NCBI GenBank assembly: GCA_030682505.1
Contig: JAUXOH010000104.1
Location: 1 to 10,020, forward strand
From: Candidatus Didemnitutus sp.
GTDB taxonomy: Bacteria > Verrucomicrobiota > Verrucomicrobiia > Opitutales > Opitutaceae
Direction: 5' to 3'
Length of the DNA stretch: 10,020 nucleotides
In this document: in pieces, positions 1 through 7,468 of the stretch
Numbering within the stretch: the stretch's first letter is position 1
Layout: each line of letters begins with the position of its first letter
The notes under the pieces: model-generated
Told to the model about the DNA's origin: nothing
Databases searched by the model: none
The model's input: the letters and a program-made list of their open reading frames with translations, nothing else
Made by a program: the position numbers and the translations under genes

Positions 1-1266
1 CTCGGCGCGTGGGACGTGGCGCCGTTGGTCGAGCAGGCGATGGACGCCCTGCGCTGCCCAGTGGGCGAGGCGATCGTGGATAATCTCTCCGGCGGCGAGC
101 GCCGCCGCGTCGCGCTCGCGCGTCTGCTGTTGCAGAAACCGTCGATTCTCCTCCTCGATGAACCGACCAACCACCTCGACGCCGACAGCGTCAACTGGCT
201 GGAGCAGCATCTCAGTCGTTACGAGGGCACGGTCATCGCCGTGACGCATGATCGCTACTTTCTCGACAATGTCGCCGGTTGGATTCTCGAGCTCGACCAT
301 GGGCACGGTCTGCCGTGGAAGGGCAATTATTCCTCCTGGCTGGAACAAAAGCAGGCCGTGGCGGTGGTGGCCGAGCGCACCGAGGGCAAGCGCCAGAAGG
401 CGATGGCGCGCGAACTCGCGTGGATCCGCCAGTCGGCCAAGGCCCGGCAATCCAAGGGGCAGGCGCGCATCAACGCCTACGAGGCCTTGCTCAACGCCGA
501 CGTGGCCGAGCAGGAAAAACTATTCGAGATCATCATTCCTCCCGGCCCGCGTCTCGGTCGCGTCGTCGTGCAAGCAGAAGGCGTCGCGAAAGGTTATGGC
601 GACAAATTGCTCTTCGAGAATCTGGAGTTCGCGCTGCCGCCCGGCGGCATTGTTGGCATCATCGGGCCCAACGGCGCGGGCAAGACCACGCTCTTCAAGC
701 TCATCACGGGGATGGAGCAGCCCGACGCGGGCGCGTTCAAGGTCGGCGAGACGGTGCAATTCGCCTACGTCGAACAGTCGCGGGACTCGCTCGAGGGCAA
801 CAAGACGATCTGGGAAGTGATCAGCGACAGCCAGGAAGTGATGATCCTTGGCACGCGCTCCGAGAACAGCCGCGCCTATTGCGCGCAATTCGGTTTCACC
901 GGGGCGGATCAACAGAAAAAAGTCGGCGTGCTCTCCGGTGGCGAACGCAACCGCGTGTTGCTTGCCCGCGTGCTGAAGAGCGGCGCCAATCTGCTCCTGC
1001 TCGATGAACCGACCAACGATCTCGACGTGAATTCCATCCGCGCGCTGGAGGAGGCGCTCGAAACCTTTGCCGGTTGCGCGGTGATCATCTCGCACGACCG
1101 CTGGTTCCTCGACCGCGTGGCGACGCACATCATGGCGTTCGAAGGCGACAGTTACGTGCACGTCTTCGCGGGAAATTACTCGTCGTATCTCGAGGATTAC
1201 AAAAAGCGCAAAGGCAAGGACGCGGACCAGCCGCACCGGATCAAGTACCGCCGACTGACGCGGTAG
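1..1266 (+). CDS. ettA: Energy-dependent translational throttle protein EttA (ABC-F ATPase), 5' end missing
   Basis: ABC-F ATPases of the EttA type bind the ribosomal E site and couple the start of elongation to the ATP/ADP ratio in the cytoplasm. The frame is open from base 1, so the true start lies outside the window. About 421 residues are visible against 555 in E. coli EttA, so roughly the first 135, including the first Walker A, are missing. Seen in order: signature LSGGERRR and Walker B LLLDEPTNHLD of the first cassette; an EttA-type linker with NYSSWLEQK, ELAWIRQS and KARQSKGQARINAYE; second Walker A GPNGAGKTT (near base 664); second signature LSGGERNR; second Walker B LLLLDEPTNDLD. 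The C-terminal HRIKYRRL closely resembles the E. coli EttA tail, which separates it from Uup and other ABC-F members. No membrane segment is present. It converges on the S4 protein gene with a 37-base gap. Confidence 0.95.
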   Translation, partial: LGAWDVAPLVEQAMDALRCPVGEAIVDNLSGGERRRVALARLLLQKPSILLLDEPTNHLDADSVNWLEQHLSRYEGTVIAVTHDRYFLDNVAGWILELDHGHGLPWKGNYSSWLEQKQAVAVVAERTEGKRQKAMARELAWIRQSAKARQSKGQARINAYEALLNADVAEQEKLFEIIIPPGPRLGRVVVQAEGVAKGYGDKLLFENLEFALPPGGIVGIIGPNGAGKTTLFKLITGMEQPDAGAFKVGETVQFAYVEQSRDSLEGNKTIWEVISDSQEVMILGTRSENSRAYCAQFGFTGADQQKKVGVLSGGERNRVLLARVLKSGANLLLLDEPTNDLDVNSIRALEEALETFAGCAVIISHDRWFLDRVATHIMAFEGDSYVHVFAGNYSSYLEDYKKRKGKDADQPHRIKYRRLTR

Positions 1267-1303
1267 CGGGTGCTCCGGCGTTGAGCAATCGCCGCCGGGG
1301 CGG

Positions 1304-1684
1304 CTATTCGAACCCGAAGAGTTGTCCCATCGTGCGGCGGTCCTTCTTCGTCGGTCGACCTTTGCCGCGTTCGCGGGCCAGCAGGTGTTCGAGGCTCGCT
1401 TGCTTCACCCGCTCGTATTCTGTCGCGGGAGTGAGATCCTGCACGTAGTCGGCCAGCAACTTTGCGGCGACGCGCGTGCGGGGCAGACCCAGCACCTTCA
1501 GGGTGCGCGTCAGCATTCCCAACCGCACGACGACTGTTTCGCCGACATGGACATGGCGACCGGGCTTGGCGACGAGGTCGTTGACGTGGGCATGACCCCC
1601 GCGACACGCGTGGGTTGCCTCCGGGCGGGTTTTGAACACCCGCACGCTCCACAGCCATTTGTCCAAGCGAGGATCGTCCATCAT
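1304..1684 (-). CDS. Hsp15-like S4-domain RNA-binding protein
   Basis: This is a 126-residue cytoplasmic RNA-binding protein of the Hsp15 (HslR) family. In E. coli Hsp15 binds free 50S subunits carrying nascent chains and helps recycle them after heat stress. The S4 motif lies at the N terminus (DPRLDKWLWSVRVFKTR), followed by the usual beta turns (HVNDLVAKPGRHV, GETVVVRL). A basic tail GRPTKKDRR matches the RPDKKERR type tail of Hsp15. E. coli Hsp15 is 133 residues, so length fits. The start is chosen at tandem ATG codons (1684 and 1681), just before the S4 motif. A longer frame starting at 1759 would overlap the glycosylase gene and add 25 residues with no family match. The start lies 29 bases after the glycosylase stop, so it is probably last in the four-gene minus-strand operon. 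I see no strong Shine-Dalgarno sequence. The family call is firm; the exact in vivo role is inferred. Confidence 0.9.
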   Translation of the reverse strand: MMDDPRLDKWLWSVRVFKTRPEATHACRGGHAHVNDLVAKPGRHVHVGETVVVRLGMLTRTLKVLGLPRTRVAAKLLADYVQDLTPATEYERVKQASLEHLLARERGKGRPTKKDRRTMGQLFGFE

Positions 1685-1713
1685 AGGTAGTAAAGCGGGA
1701 GCGAGGGCGGCGG

Positions 1714-2628
1714 TCAAATGCCGGCCGTCCGGGCCTGCCGGCCAAATTTTCGCTCCCACGAGAAGAGGTATTGTTGGGCCAATCCGGCCAGCGGACCAAA
1801 ATGCACGCGGCCGAAGTGGGCGATCTGGGCGGGTTTCCAGCCGGTCAGGCCGTAGCGACGCTCAAGCGCCTTGAGGATCCACGTGTCCACCGGAAAGGCC
1901 TCGAATTTGCCCGCGCCGAACAACAAGACGCAGTCGGCCACTTTCTCACCGACGCCGGGGAGTTCCAGCAAACGCGCCTTGGCCTCGGCGTAGGGCGCGG
2001 CCTCCGTTTGTTCCAACCAGCCGGGGCGCGCCGCGATCAATTGCGCCGTCGCGTGAATGTAGCGGGCACGAAATCCGAGCAGGCATTGGCGCAGGTCGCT
2101 TTCCGGCACGGCGGCGAGTTCGGCCCACGTGGGCAAGCGGGGCGGGAAAACGGGACTCCGACCAACTCCGGGATCGAGCGCCGGGCCGTGCCGCTCGGCG
2201 AGCAGGGCCATCATCTGTTTGATCTGCGGAATCTGTTTGGTCGCGCTGCAAAGAAAGCCGAGCAGGGTCTCGCCGAAGGGTTGGCGCAAGAGTCGCAGGC
2301 CGGGGAAGGATTCCATGCACCGGGCGAGATGCGCGTCGCTGCACCACGGCAGGGCATCGGCCTGCGCATTCCAATCGGTGTCGCCTCCCAAATAATGCGG
2401 CAGGGAGCCGGCCACGCGCTTGGACAGCGCGAGCGGCGCCCGCCACTCCACCGTGGTTTCCCCGCGACGAACCTGCGCGAGGCAATCGGACCATTGTCCG
2501 GTCCAAATTCCCTGGGCATCACCGGACCAGCGAAACGCCTGACCGCCATCGAGCGACTCGGCGAGCACGGTCGCAGGAGGCGACCATCCCGCGATCGGTT
2601 GCCACTCGCTCCACGAGGCCGGTTCCAT
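1714..2628 (-). CDS. ogg: 8-oxoguanine DNA glycosylase/AP lyase, OGG1 type
   Basis: This base-excision repair enzyme removes 8-oxoguanine from DNA and cleaves the resulting abasic site with a lysine Schiff-base mechanism. The 304-residue protein has an OGG N-terminal domain with the QAFRW motif (residues 30-34). A helix-hairpin-helix GPD core follows, with LPGVGEKVADC (223-233), catalytic Lys229 and catalytic Asp248 in FPVDTW. The C-terminal AQQYLFSWERK is also typical of the family. Arg187 in LLGFRARY matches human Arg204, one of the residues contacting the cytosine opposite the lesion. The positions equivalent to human Asn149 and Arg154 read Thr130 and Gln135 (SATKQIPQ), so opposite-base specificity may be relaxed. 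The gene starts 3 bases after the stop of the exported-protein gene, with a strong ribosome binding site overlapping that gene's end, so translation is probably coupled. The alignment to human OGG1 is by eye. Confidence 0.93.
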   Translation of the reverse strand: MEPASWSEWQPIAGWSPPATVLAESLDGGQAFRWSGDAQGIWTGQWSDCLAQVRRGETTVEWRAPLALSKRVAGSLPHYLGGDTDWNAQADALPWCSDAHLARCMESFPGLRLLRQPFGETLLGFLCSATKQIPQIKQMMALLAERHGPALDPGVGRSPVFPPRLPTWAELAAVPESDLRQCLLGFRARYIHATAQLIAARPGWLEQTEAAPYAEAKARLLELPGVGEKVADCVLLFGAGKFEAFPVDTWILKALERRYGLTGWKPAQIAHFGRVHFGPLAGLAQQYLFSWERKFGRQARTAGI

Positions 2629-2631
2629 CGA

Positions 2632-3093
2632 TTACTCCTCGATGGGCTTTTCCCAAAGGTAGCTCTTCTCCGTGGCGAGGATTTCTCCCGCGACACTGCT
2701 GATGGTCAGTTTCCAGGCCACGATGTCAGCCTCCGCGTCCGGCCAGTCTTCGCCCGTCACGCCCAGGTTAAAGACGGCCTTGCCGGGGGTGAGACGGAGG
2801 GGGAACGTGAAAGAGCGCGAGCGTTGCGGACCGGGCGGCACGATCTCGACGACCACTTTGGCCTCCACCGCGGGCCCGGCGTTTTCGGTGCGCACAAGAA
2901 AATAGTATCCCGCGCGGCGGCCGGGCTGCGTCCGGACGACAATCTGCCCGCCGGTGTTTTCGACCCCGGTGAAGTATTCGGAGATGCGCTTGAACGAACC
3001 CGCGTCGCGCCAGCCGGTGAAAACGCGGACAATCTGCACGTCCGCCGCCGCGGTGGAGACAGTGAGAGCCAGAAAAAGCGCGAGGATTCGCAT
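2632..3093 (-). CDS. Small exported protein of unknown function
   Basis: I do not recognise a named family. The 153-residue product starts with a clear Sec signal peptide: Arg2, a hydrophobic core from about Ile3 to Ala15, and an AXA cleavage site that fits Ala17/Asp18. The mature part has no cysteine and no second membrane segment, so a soluble periplasmic or surface protein is expected. Its alternating hydrophobic pattern (YYFLVRTENAG, AKVVVEIVPPGP, GKAVFNLGVTG, ADIVAWKLTISS) suggests an Ig-like beta-sandwich; this is inference. It sits 16 bases downstream of the peptide-binding protein gene and 3 bases upstream of the glycosylase gene, so it is co-oriented and likely co-transcribed with both. 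The ATG at 3093 is the only start that gives a signal peptide. No good Shine-Dalgarno sequence precedes it, so it may depend on translation from the gene upstream. Confidence 0.78.
   Translation of the reverse strand: MRILALFLALTVSTAAADVQIVRVFTGWRDAGSFKRISEYFTGVENTGGQIVVRTQPGRRAGYYFLVRTENAGPAVEAKVVVEIVPPGPQRSRSFTFPLRLTPGKAVFNLGVTGEDWPDAEADIVAWKLTISSVAGEILATEKSYLWEKPIEE
2635..2640 (-). promoter_or_regulatory. Ribosome binding site of the glycosylase gene
   Basis: On the minus strand GAGGAG lies 6 bases before the ATG at 2628 and inside the last codons of the exported-protein gene, whose TAA stop falls between the site and the start. This fixes the glycosylase start and suggests translational coupling of the two genes. 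Confidence 0.75.
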
Positions 3094-3109
3094 GGGCGGG
3101 ACGGTGCCG

Positions 3110-4705
3110 TCAGGGCGCCTGGAGGTAAACCTTTTTGTATTGATGGAAGCCGAGCCGGGCAGGCTCCCAACCCCGCACCGCCGGGTGTATCAGGAAGGAG
3201 CGCACGCCGAAGAACAACGGCGCGATCGGCGACGCCTCCAGGAGGCGGGCTTCCGCCAACTGAAACTGCGCGGAGCGAGTCGCTTGATCGGCGGCCCGGG
3301 CCGCCGCCGCGAGAGCCGAGTCGTAGTCTGGGTCGGCCCAGCCGGTCCAATTGTTGGTGCCACCGCCGACAAACATATCGAGAAACGTCACCGGATCTAC
3401 GAAGTCGCCGACCCAACGTGCCGTGGAGATGGCGTAATTGAGCGACTGTTGATGGTGCACCCAGGTCTTTTGCTCGACGGGTGCGATGGTGACCTGAACC
3501 CCGAGTTCGTTGGCCCACATCGCCTGGATGACTTCCATGACCTTGCCATGGAGATCGTCGTTGCGCACCTGCACTTCCAAGCGCGGGAAACCCTGGCCGG
3601 CGGCAAATCCCGCCTCCGCCAGCAGTTCGCGCGCAGCGGCCGGATCGTAGCGCAAGCGCGCTTGCGCCGTGTATCCGGCGGAGTCGGGTGGGGTGTAGTG
3701 AAAGGCCGGGGCGCGGGTGCCGCGCAGCAACGTGCGGGCGAGCAGGGCGCGATCGATGGAGAGCGAGAGTGCGCGGCGCACGCGCGGGTCGTGCAACGGC
3801 GGGAGCGTGGTGTTGAAGCGCAGAAAGAAGGTTTCGAGAAAGGGATCGAGCCGCATGCTGGCGGGCGCGTTGCGTTGGTAGGTGGCAACCTTGCTGAGCG
3901 GAATCTCGGCGGTGAGATGAACCTGGCCCGCGCGGAAATTGCGTTCGTCGACGTCGCGATTCTCCGTGGGGAAAAAGGTGATGCCGTTCAGGCGCACGCC
4001 GGCCGCGTCCCAGTAGTGCGGGTTGCGCGCGACGCGCACGTGGGCGTTGGGCGACCACTCGGTGAGTACAAACGGTCCGTTGCCGACCAGATTGCCGGGG
4101 CGGGTCCAGGCGGTGCCGCGGCGTTGCAGCCCGTCATGTTTCCGGAGCGAGGCGAGATGAAGCGGGAACCAGATGGGATTGGCCGTGAGCGCGGGCAGGA
4201 AGGGCGTGGGGCGCTCGAGGGTGAGGTGAATCGTGTGATCATCACTCGCGACGGCCGCCAGCGAGTCGGGGTCGGCCTGCCCGGTGTTGATCGCCTCGGC
4301 GTTCTTGATCGGGTAGAGCAAATAGGCGTATTCGGCCGCGAGCGCCGGTTGCAGGGCGCGTTGCCACGAGGCGACAAAGTCAGCGGCGGTCAGCGGCGTG
4401 CCGTCGGACCAGCGGAGCCCGGTCCGCAAGTGAAAGGTGTAAACGAGTCCGTCGGGGGAGACATCCCAGCGATCAGCGGCTGCGGGCACGGCGGTGGAGG
4501 TTTTTTCGTCGAGCGCGCACAGACCTTCAAACAGGGCGAGGGCGATGTTCTGATCCGTGAATGCGGTCATCACTTGCGGGTCGAGGTCCTGCGGTTCGGC
4601 ACCGTTGCCTATCAGGAGGATCTGCTGGCGAATGCCATCATCGACCGGGCGGGCGAGGACCGGAACAGAGGCGAGCAGGACCAACAGGAGCAACCGGACG
4701 GGCAT
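3110..4705 (-). CDS. OppA-type oligopeptide-binding protein of an ABC transporter
   Basis: This is a periplasmic solute-binding protein of the SBP_bac_5 family, which captures peptides for an ABC importer. The 531-residue protein has a short signal peptide (hydrophobic core about residues 5-16, likely cleavage after ALA near residue 18). There is no lipobox cysteine, so it should be a free periplasmic protein. The body follows E. coli OppA closely: EPQDLDPQ near the N terminus, WSDGTPLTAADFVASWQRAL, NLVGNGPFVLTEW, RNPHYWD, DPRVRRALSLSIDR and AEAGFAAGQGFP. In WVGDFVDP, Asp434 aligns with the OppA aspartate known to bind the peptide amino terminus. No permease or ATPase gene lies in the window, so its transporter is encoded elsewhere or it acts without one. 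It is first in the four-gene minus-strand run and diverges from the sigma-VWA fusion gene across 63 bases. Peptide rather than another substrate is likely but not proven. Confidence 0.93.
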   Translation of the reverse strand: MPVRLLLLVLLASVPVLARPVDDGIRQQILLIGNGAEPQDLDPQVMTAFTDQNIALALFEGLCALDEKTSTAVPAAADRWDVSPDGLVYTFHLRTGLRWSDGTPLTAADFVASWQRALQPALAAEYAYLLYPIKNAEAINTGQADPDSLAAVASDDHTIHLTLERPTPFLPALTANPIWFPLHLASLRKHDGLQRRGTAWTRPGNLVGNGPFVLTEWSPNAHVRVARNPHYWDAAGVRLNGITFFPTENRDVDERNFRAGQVHLTAEIPLSKVATYQRNAPASMRLDPFLETFFLRFNTTLPPLHDPRVRRALSLSIDRALLARTLLRGTRAPAFHYTPPDSAGYTAQARLRYDPAAARELLAEAGFAAGQGFPRLEVQVRNDDLHGKVMEVIQAMWANELGVQVTIAPVEQKTWVHHQQSLNYAISTARWVGDFVDPVTFLDMFVGGGTNNWTGWADPDYDSALAAAARAADQATRSAQFQLAEARLLEASPIAPLFFGVRSFLIHPAVRGWEPARLGFHQYKKVYLQAP

Positions 4706-4768
4706 GGAAGGGAAAATGCACGAGAGGGAGAGTGGCGCAAGCCGGTGAATTTTCCTCCAAAAGAGCCG
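4706..4768. promoter_or_regulatory. Divergent intergenic region with an imperfect inverted repeat
   Basis: These 63 bases separate the starts of the peptide-binding protein gene (minus) and the sigma-VWA fusion gene (plus), so promoters for both transcripts should lie here or inside the opposite gene. An inverted repeat is present: ggaaaatgcac at 4711-4721 and gtgaattttcc at 4745-4755, pairing at 10 of 11 positions with a 23-base spacer, centred at 4733. The centre lies 4 bases from the midpoint between the two start codons, which would suit an operator acting on both genes. No convincing -35/-10 pair was found on either strand. Function is inferred from position and symmetry only. Confidence 0.4.
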
Positions 4769-7468
4769 ATGAATCAGGTGGCTCTCCTTGCCGGCCGATT
4801 GACCGTTACCGAACCCAAGTCACAAGCGTCCCCCGCCGTACGAGCCGCTCAGCAGCGGCATGCCACGGCCTTGCGCCGTTATGCCTTGGATTTGCTCGGT
4901 GGGGACGACGCCCAAGTGGCGGCTATTTTGGCCAAGACGTGGGTCGCGCTGGAAGCCGAAGCGATTGAGGAAACCGACGAGCGTTTCGAGGAATGGCTCT
5001 TTGCCGACGTGCGACATCGCGTCAATGAAGCCCAACGTTTCGCCGGAGTAACCGAACGCTTCAAGACCGAAGAGCAAGGAAGCGAGGAGCGCGCCGATGC
5101 CTCCGGCAAGGATTCTCCGGCAGAAACGACACAACGCTTGTTCGCCCGTTTCACGCCCAAGCAGCAGGAAATGTTGCGACTGAAGTTTCTGCACGGCTTT
5201 CACCACGAGGAAATCGCGCGCATCACCGACCTGACGACCAGTCACGCGGCGCAGTTGATCCACAATTCGCTCGGGCGACTCGCGCGGGCTCTGCGCGCGA
5301 GGAAGGAAAACACCACTTTGACGGTTCCGGAGGATATCCGGCTCACCTTGGAGGCATTGGGAGAACTGGATGCCGCCGGACGCCGGAGTCTCGAAGCCGC
5401 CATGTTGAACCCGAAGGCGATGCGCGAGCGCATCGATGAAATCCAGCGCACCGCGAAGCTCGTGACCGACGTGGTCAACCGCCGCGGAGCCAAGCCGCAA
5501 CGATCGCGCCGTGGTCCGGTGCCGTGGCAACTGGGTCTGATCGTGCTGGGTGTGGTGGGAACGCTGCTCGCGGGCGGTTGGTGGTGGTCGTCGCAGCCGA
5601 GGGACGAGATCACGCGCGAGGAGTCGGTGCCGAAGGCTGCCCGCCCGAACGCCAGCAATCATGCGAGCACGGAAGCGGTTCGTTCCCCGGAGCGGGAAAT
5701 TTTGCCGGCGAGGGGAGGGACCGGTGTGGGGACTGACTCCGGTTCGCTGGGGATTTTCAAGGCCAAGCCGCTTTCGACCACCGAACGATCCACGCCGGGA
5801 AACATCGGGACTCCGGCTGAGGCTACCGCTGCAATCGCGGCGTCGACGCAGGTTGATCACTCGGTTCCGCAGACCCAGGCTCCGCTCCGCGGCGATTCCC
5901 CAACGGGTGCCGTCTCGAAGTCGGAACCGCGCGCCCGGAAGAGGGGCGTGGCGGAAGCTGGCGAGCGACATGAACCCGCGGCCGAGGCGCGGGGGGTGGT
6001 GGACGCGCGGAAACTTGCGCAAGGGGGAAGAAGCGAAAACGCCCGCGCAGCCACGGCTGCTGGCGGCGGGGCTTTGCCGCCTGGCGCCAAGCGACCGACG
6101 GTCGACAGTCGGGCGAACGCAGGCCGCAAGCCGGCAACGGCCGGAACAACGACTCTCGAAGCGGTTCCGCAGCGGGATGCAGCGAAGTCGACCGGGGTGA
6201 AGATTGAGAGCACGGAAACGGCGGCGATCGTTGCGCTCCGCCGGGCCTTGGCCTCCGGTCATTGGCCGCGGCCGGAGGAAGTCGATGGACTGGGATTGCA
6301 GGAATATTTTTCCACCGTGGCCGAGCAGCGCGAGAAATCGGGATTGTTTGCCGCCGAAATCGAATCGAGTGAGTCGCCGTGGGCTCCCGGTCGCCAGTTG
6401 ATTCGCGTGGCTGTGCGACCGGTGATCCAACCCCCGGTCAACCGACCCCCGGTGAACGTGGTGTTTCTGCTCGATGTATCGGGCTCGATGGATGCGCCGA
6501 ATCGATTGCCGCTGGTGCAGGACGCCGTGTTGGCGGTCTTGGAGCACTTGCAGCCGGAGGATCGCGTCGGCGTCGTGACCTATGCCGGGGAATCGCGCGT
6601 ATTGGTGCCGTCGGCCGGTTTGGCGGAGGCGGCGCAACTCCGGAAGGAGATTCAGGAGTTGGAAGCAAAGGGACAGACCAATGGCGGGGCCGGTCTGGCG
6701 ACGGCGTTTGCGCTCGCGCGCGCGGATCGACGGGAGCACGGCGAGCAGGTGGTGATCCTGTGCACCGATGGAGAATTCAACATGGGCCAGACCAGCGAAG
6801 GCGAATTGGGTGAGCTGATAGATGCCCACGCCGAGTTGGGCGTGCGGCTGGCGATCTTTGGTTTTGGACGGAATCGACAGATTGATCCGCGGCTCGAGAG
6901 TCTGGCTGCGCGGGCGCAGGGAGGCAGCGGATATGTCAACACCCGGGCGGATGCCGCCGTGGTGATGCTGGGGCAGCTCACCGACCTTTTTTCGCCGGTG
7001 GCGGAGGATCTCCTGCTCGAGGTCGAATTCAATCCGGCGCGGGTGGCAAGCCACCGGCGCCTCGACGGCGACGGCGGTGCGGCGGTGACCCAGTCAGCCG
7101 TGTTGCCGGGCGAAGGAGTCGCGGCCTTTTTTGAATACGAACCCCTCGGGAGTGACGAACCGACCGACGGGAGCGTCCTGCTCCAAACCCGGTTGAGCTA
7201 CCGCCCGGCGGGGGCGGAAGAACGGATCTTCGAAGAGAATCAATGGCGGGGCGCGGACACGTTTTTCGCCGATGCGAGTTCGGAGTTCAAGTTCACCGCG
7301 GTGGTGGCGCGGTTTGCCGAACTCCTGCGTGGCACTCCGGCCGAGGCGGCGGGCCAATGGGACAAAATGGAGGCCATGGCCAACGAAGCGCTGGCGGACG
7401 ATGCCGGCGGATTTCGCCAGGAATTTTTGGCGATGCTGGCGCAGGCCCGGGCGATTCAACCGGACTGA
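4769..7468 (+). CDS. Membrane-tethered sigma-like / anti-sigma-like / VWA (YfbK-type) fusion protein
   Basis: This 899-residue fusion has no single named family. Residues 25-100 resemble ECF sigma region 2 but lack its key residues. Residues 125-173 are a sigma region 4 helix-turn-helix (TPKQQEMLRLKF, HHEEIARITDL). Residues 189-225 match the anti-sigma-like N terminus of the gene at 8071. A basic stretch (RRGAKPQRSRRG) precedes one membrane helix at about 253-273, so the sigma part should be cytoplasmic and the rest periplasmic. A low-complexity linker runs from 274 to about 500. A VWA_N-like segment (507-550) leads into the VWA domain with an intact metal site: Asp569, Ser571, Ser573, Thr637 and Asp667. 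A DUF3520-like end starts at EVEFNP (751). The start is placed at the ATG where sigma homology begins; GTG 4745 is possible. The frame is open further upstream only because it runs antisense to the neighbour. The stop lies 52 bases before the ECF gene. Confidence 0.85.
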   Translation: MNQVALLAGRLTVTEPKSQASPAVRAAQQRHATALRRYALDLLGGDDAQVAAILAKTWVALEAEAIEETDERFEEWLFADVRHRVNEAQRFAGVTERFKTEEQGSEERADASGKDSPAETTQRLFARFTPKQQEMLRLKFLHGFHHEEIARITDLTTSHAAQLIHNSLGRLARALRARKENTTLTVPEDIRLTLEALGELDAAGRRSLEAAMLNPKAMRERIDEIQRTAKLVTDVVNRRGAKPQRSRRGPVPWQLGLIVLGVVGTLLAGGWWWSSQPRDEITREESVPKAARPNASNHASTEAVRSPEREILPARGGTGVGTDSGSLGIFKAKPLSTTERSTPGNIGTPAEATAAIAASTQVDHSVPQTQAPLRGDSPTGAVSKSEPRARKRGVAEAGERHEPAAEARGVVDARKLAQGGRSENARAATAAGGGALPPGAKRPTVDSRANAGRKPATAGTTTLEAVPQRDAAKSTGVKIESTETAAIVALRRALASGHWPRPEEVDGLGLQEYFSTVAEQREKSGLFAAEIESSESPWAPGRQLIRVAVRPVIQPPVNRPPVNVVFLLDVSGSMDAPNRLPLVQDAVLAVLEHLQPEDRVGVVTYAGESRVLVPSAGLAEAAQLRKEIQELEAKGQTNGGAGLATAFALARADRREHGEQVVILCTDGEFNMGQTSEGELGELIDAHAELGVRLAIFGFGRNRQIDPRLESLAARAQGGSGYVNTRADAAVVMLGQLTDLFSPVAEDLLLEVEFNPARVASHRRLDGDGGAAVTQSAVLPGEGVAAFFEYEPLGSDEPTDGSVLLQTRLSYRPAGAEERIFEENQWRGADTFFADASSEFKFTAVVARFAELLRGTPAEAAGQWDKMEAMANEALADDAGGFRQEFLAMLAQARAIQPD

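Noticed and set aside
1291..1304. A short GC palindrome (GCCGCC, GG, GGCGGC) between the convergent ettA and S4 genes, considered as a terminator.
   Set aside because: The stem is about 5 bp with a 4-base loop and no T-run follows on either strand; such palindromes are common by chance in GC-rich DNA.
1685..1759. An earlier start for the S4 protein at 1759.
   Set aside because: It would overlap the end of the glycosylase gene, and the added residues do not match the Hsp15 family, which begins just before the RLDKWLW motif.
1771..3441. A 556-residue plus-strand open frame.
   Set aside because: It covers the glycosylase and exported-protein genes in antisense and shows no family motifs.
2954..4768. 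Upstream extension of the fusion frame, which stays open back to 2954.
   Set aside because: The stretch is antisense to the well-supported peptide-binding protein gene, and homology starts only after the ATG at 4769.
4820..7054. A 744-residue open frame on the minus strand, antisense to the sigma-VWA fusion.
   Set aside because: It has no domain or signal recognisable to me and lies over a gene with clear sigma and VWA motifs. Long antisense open frames are expected in GC-rich DNA.
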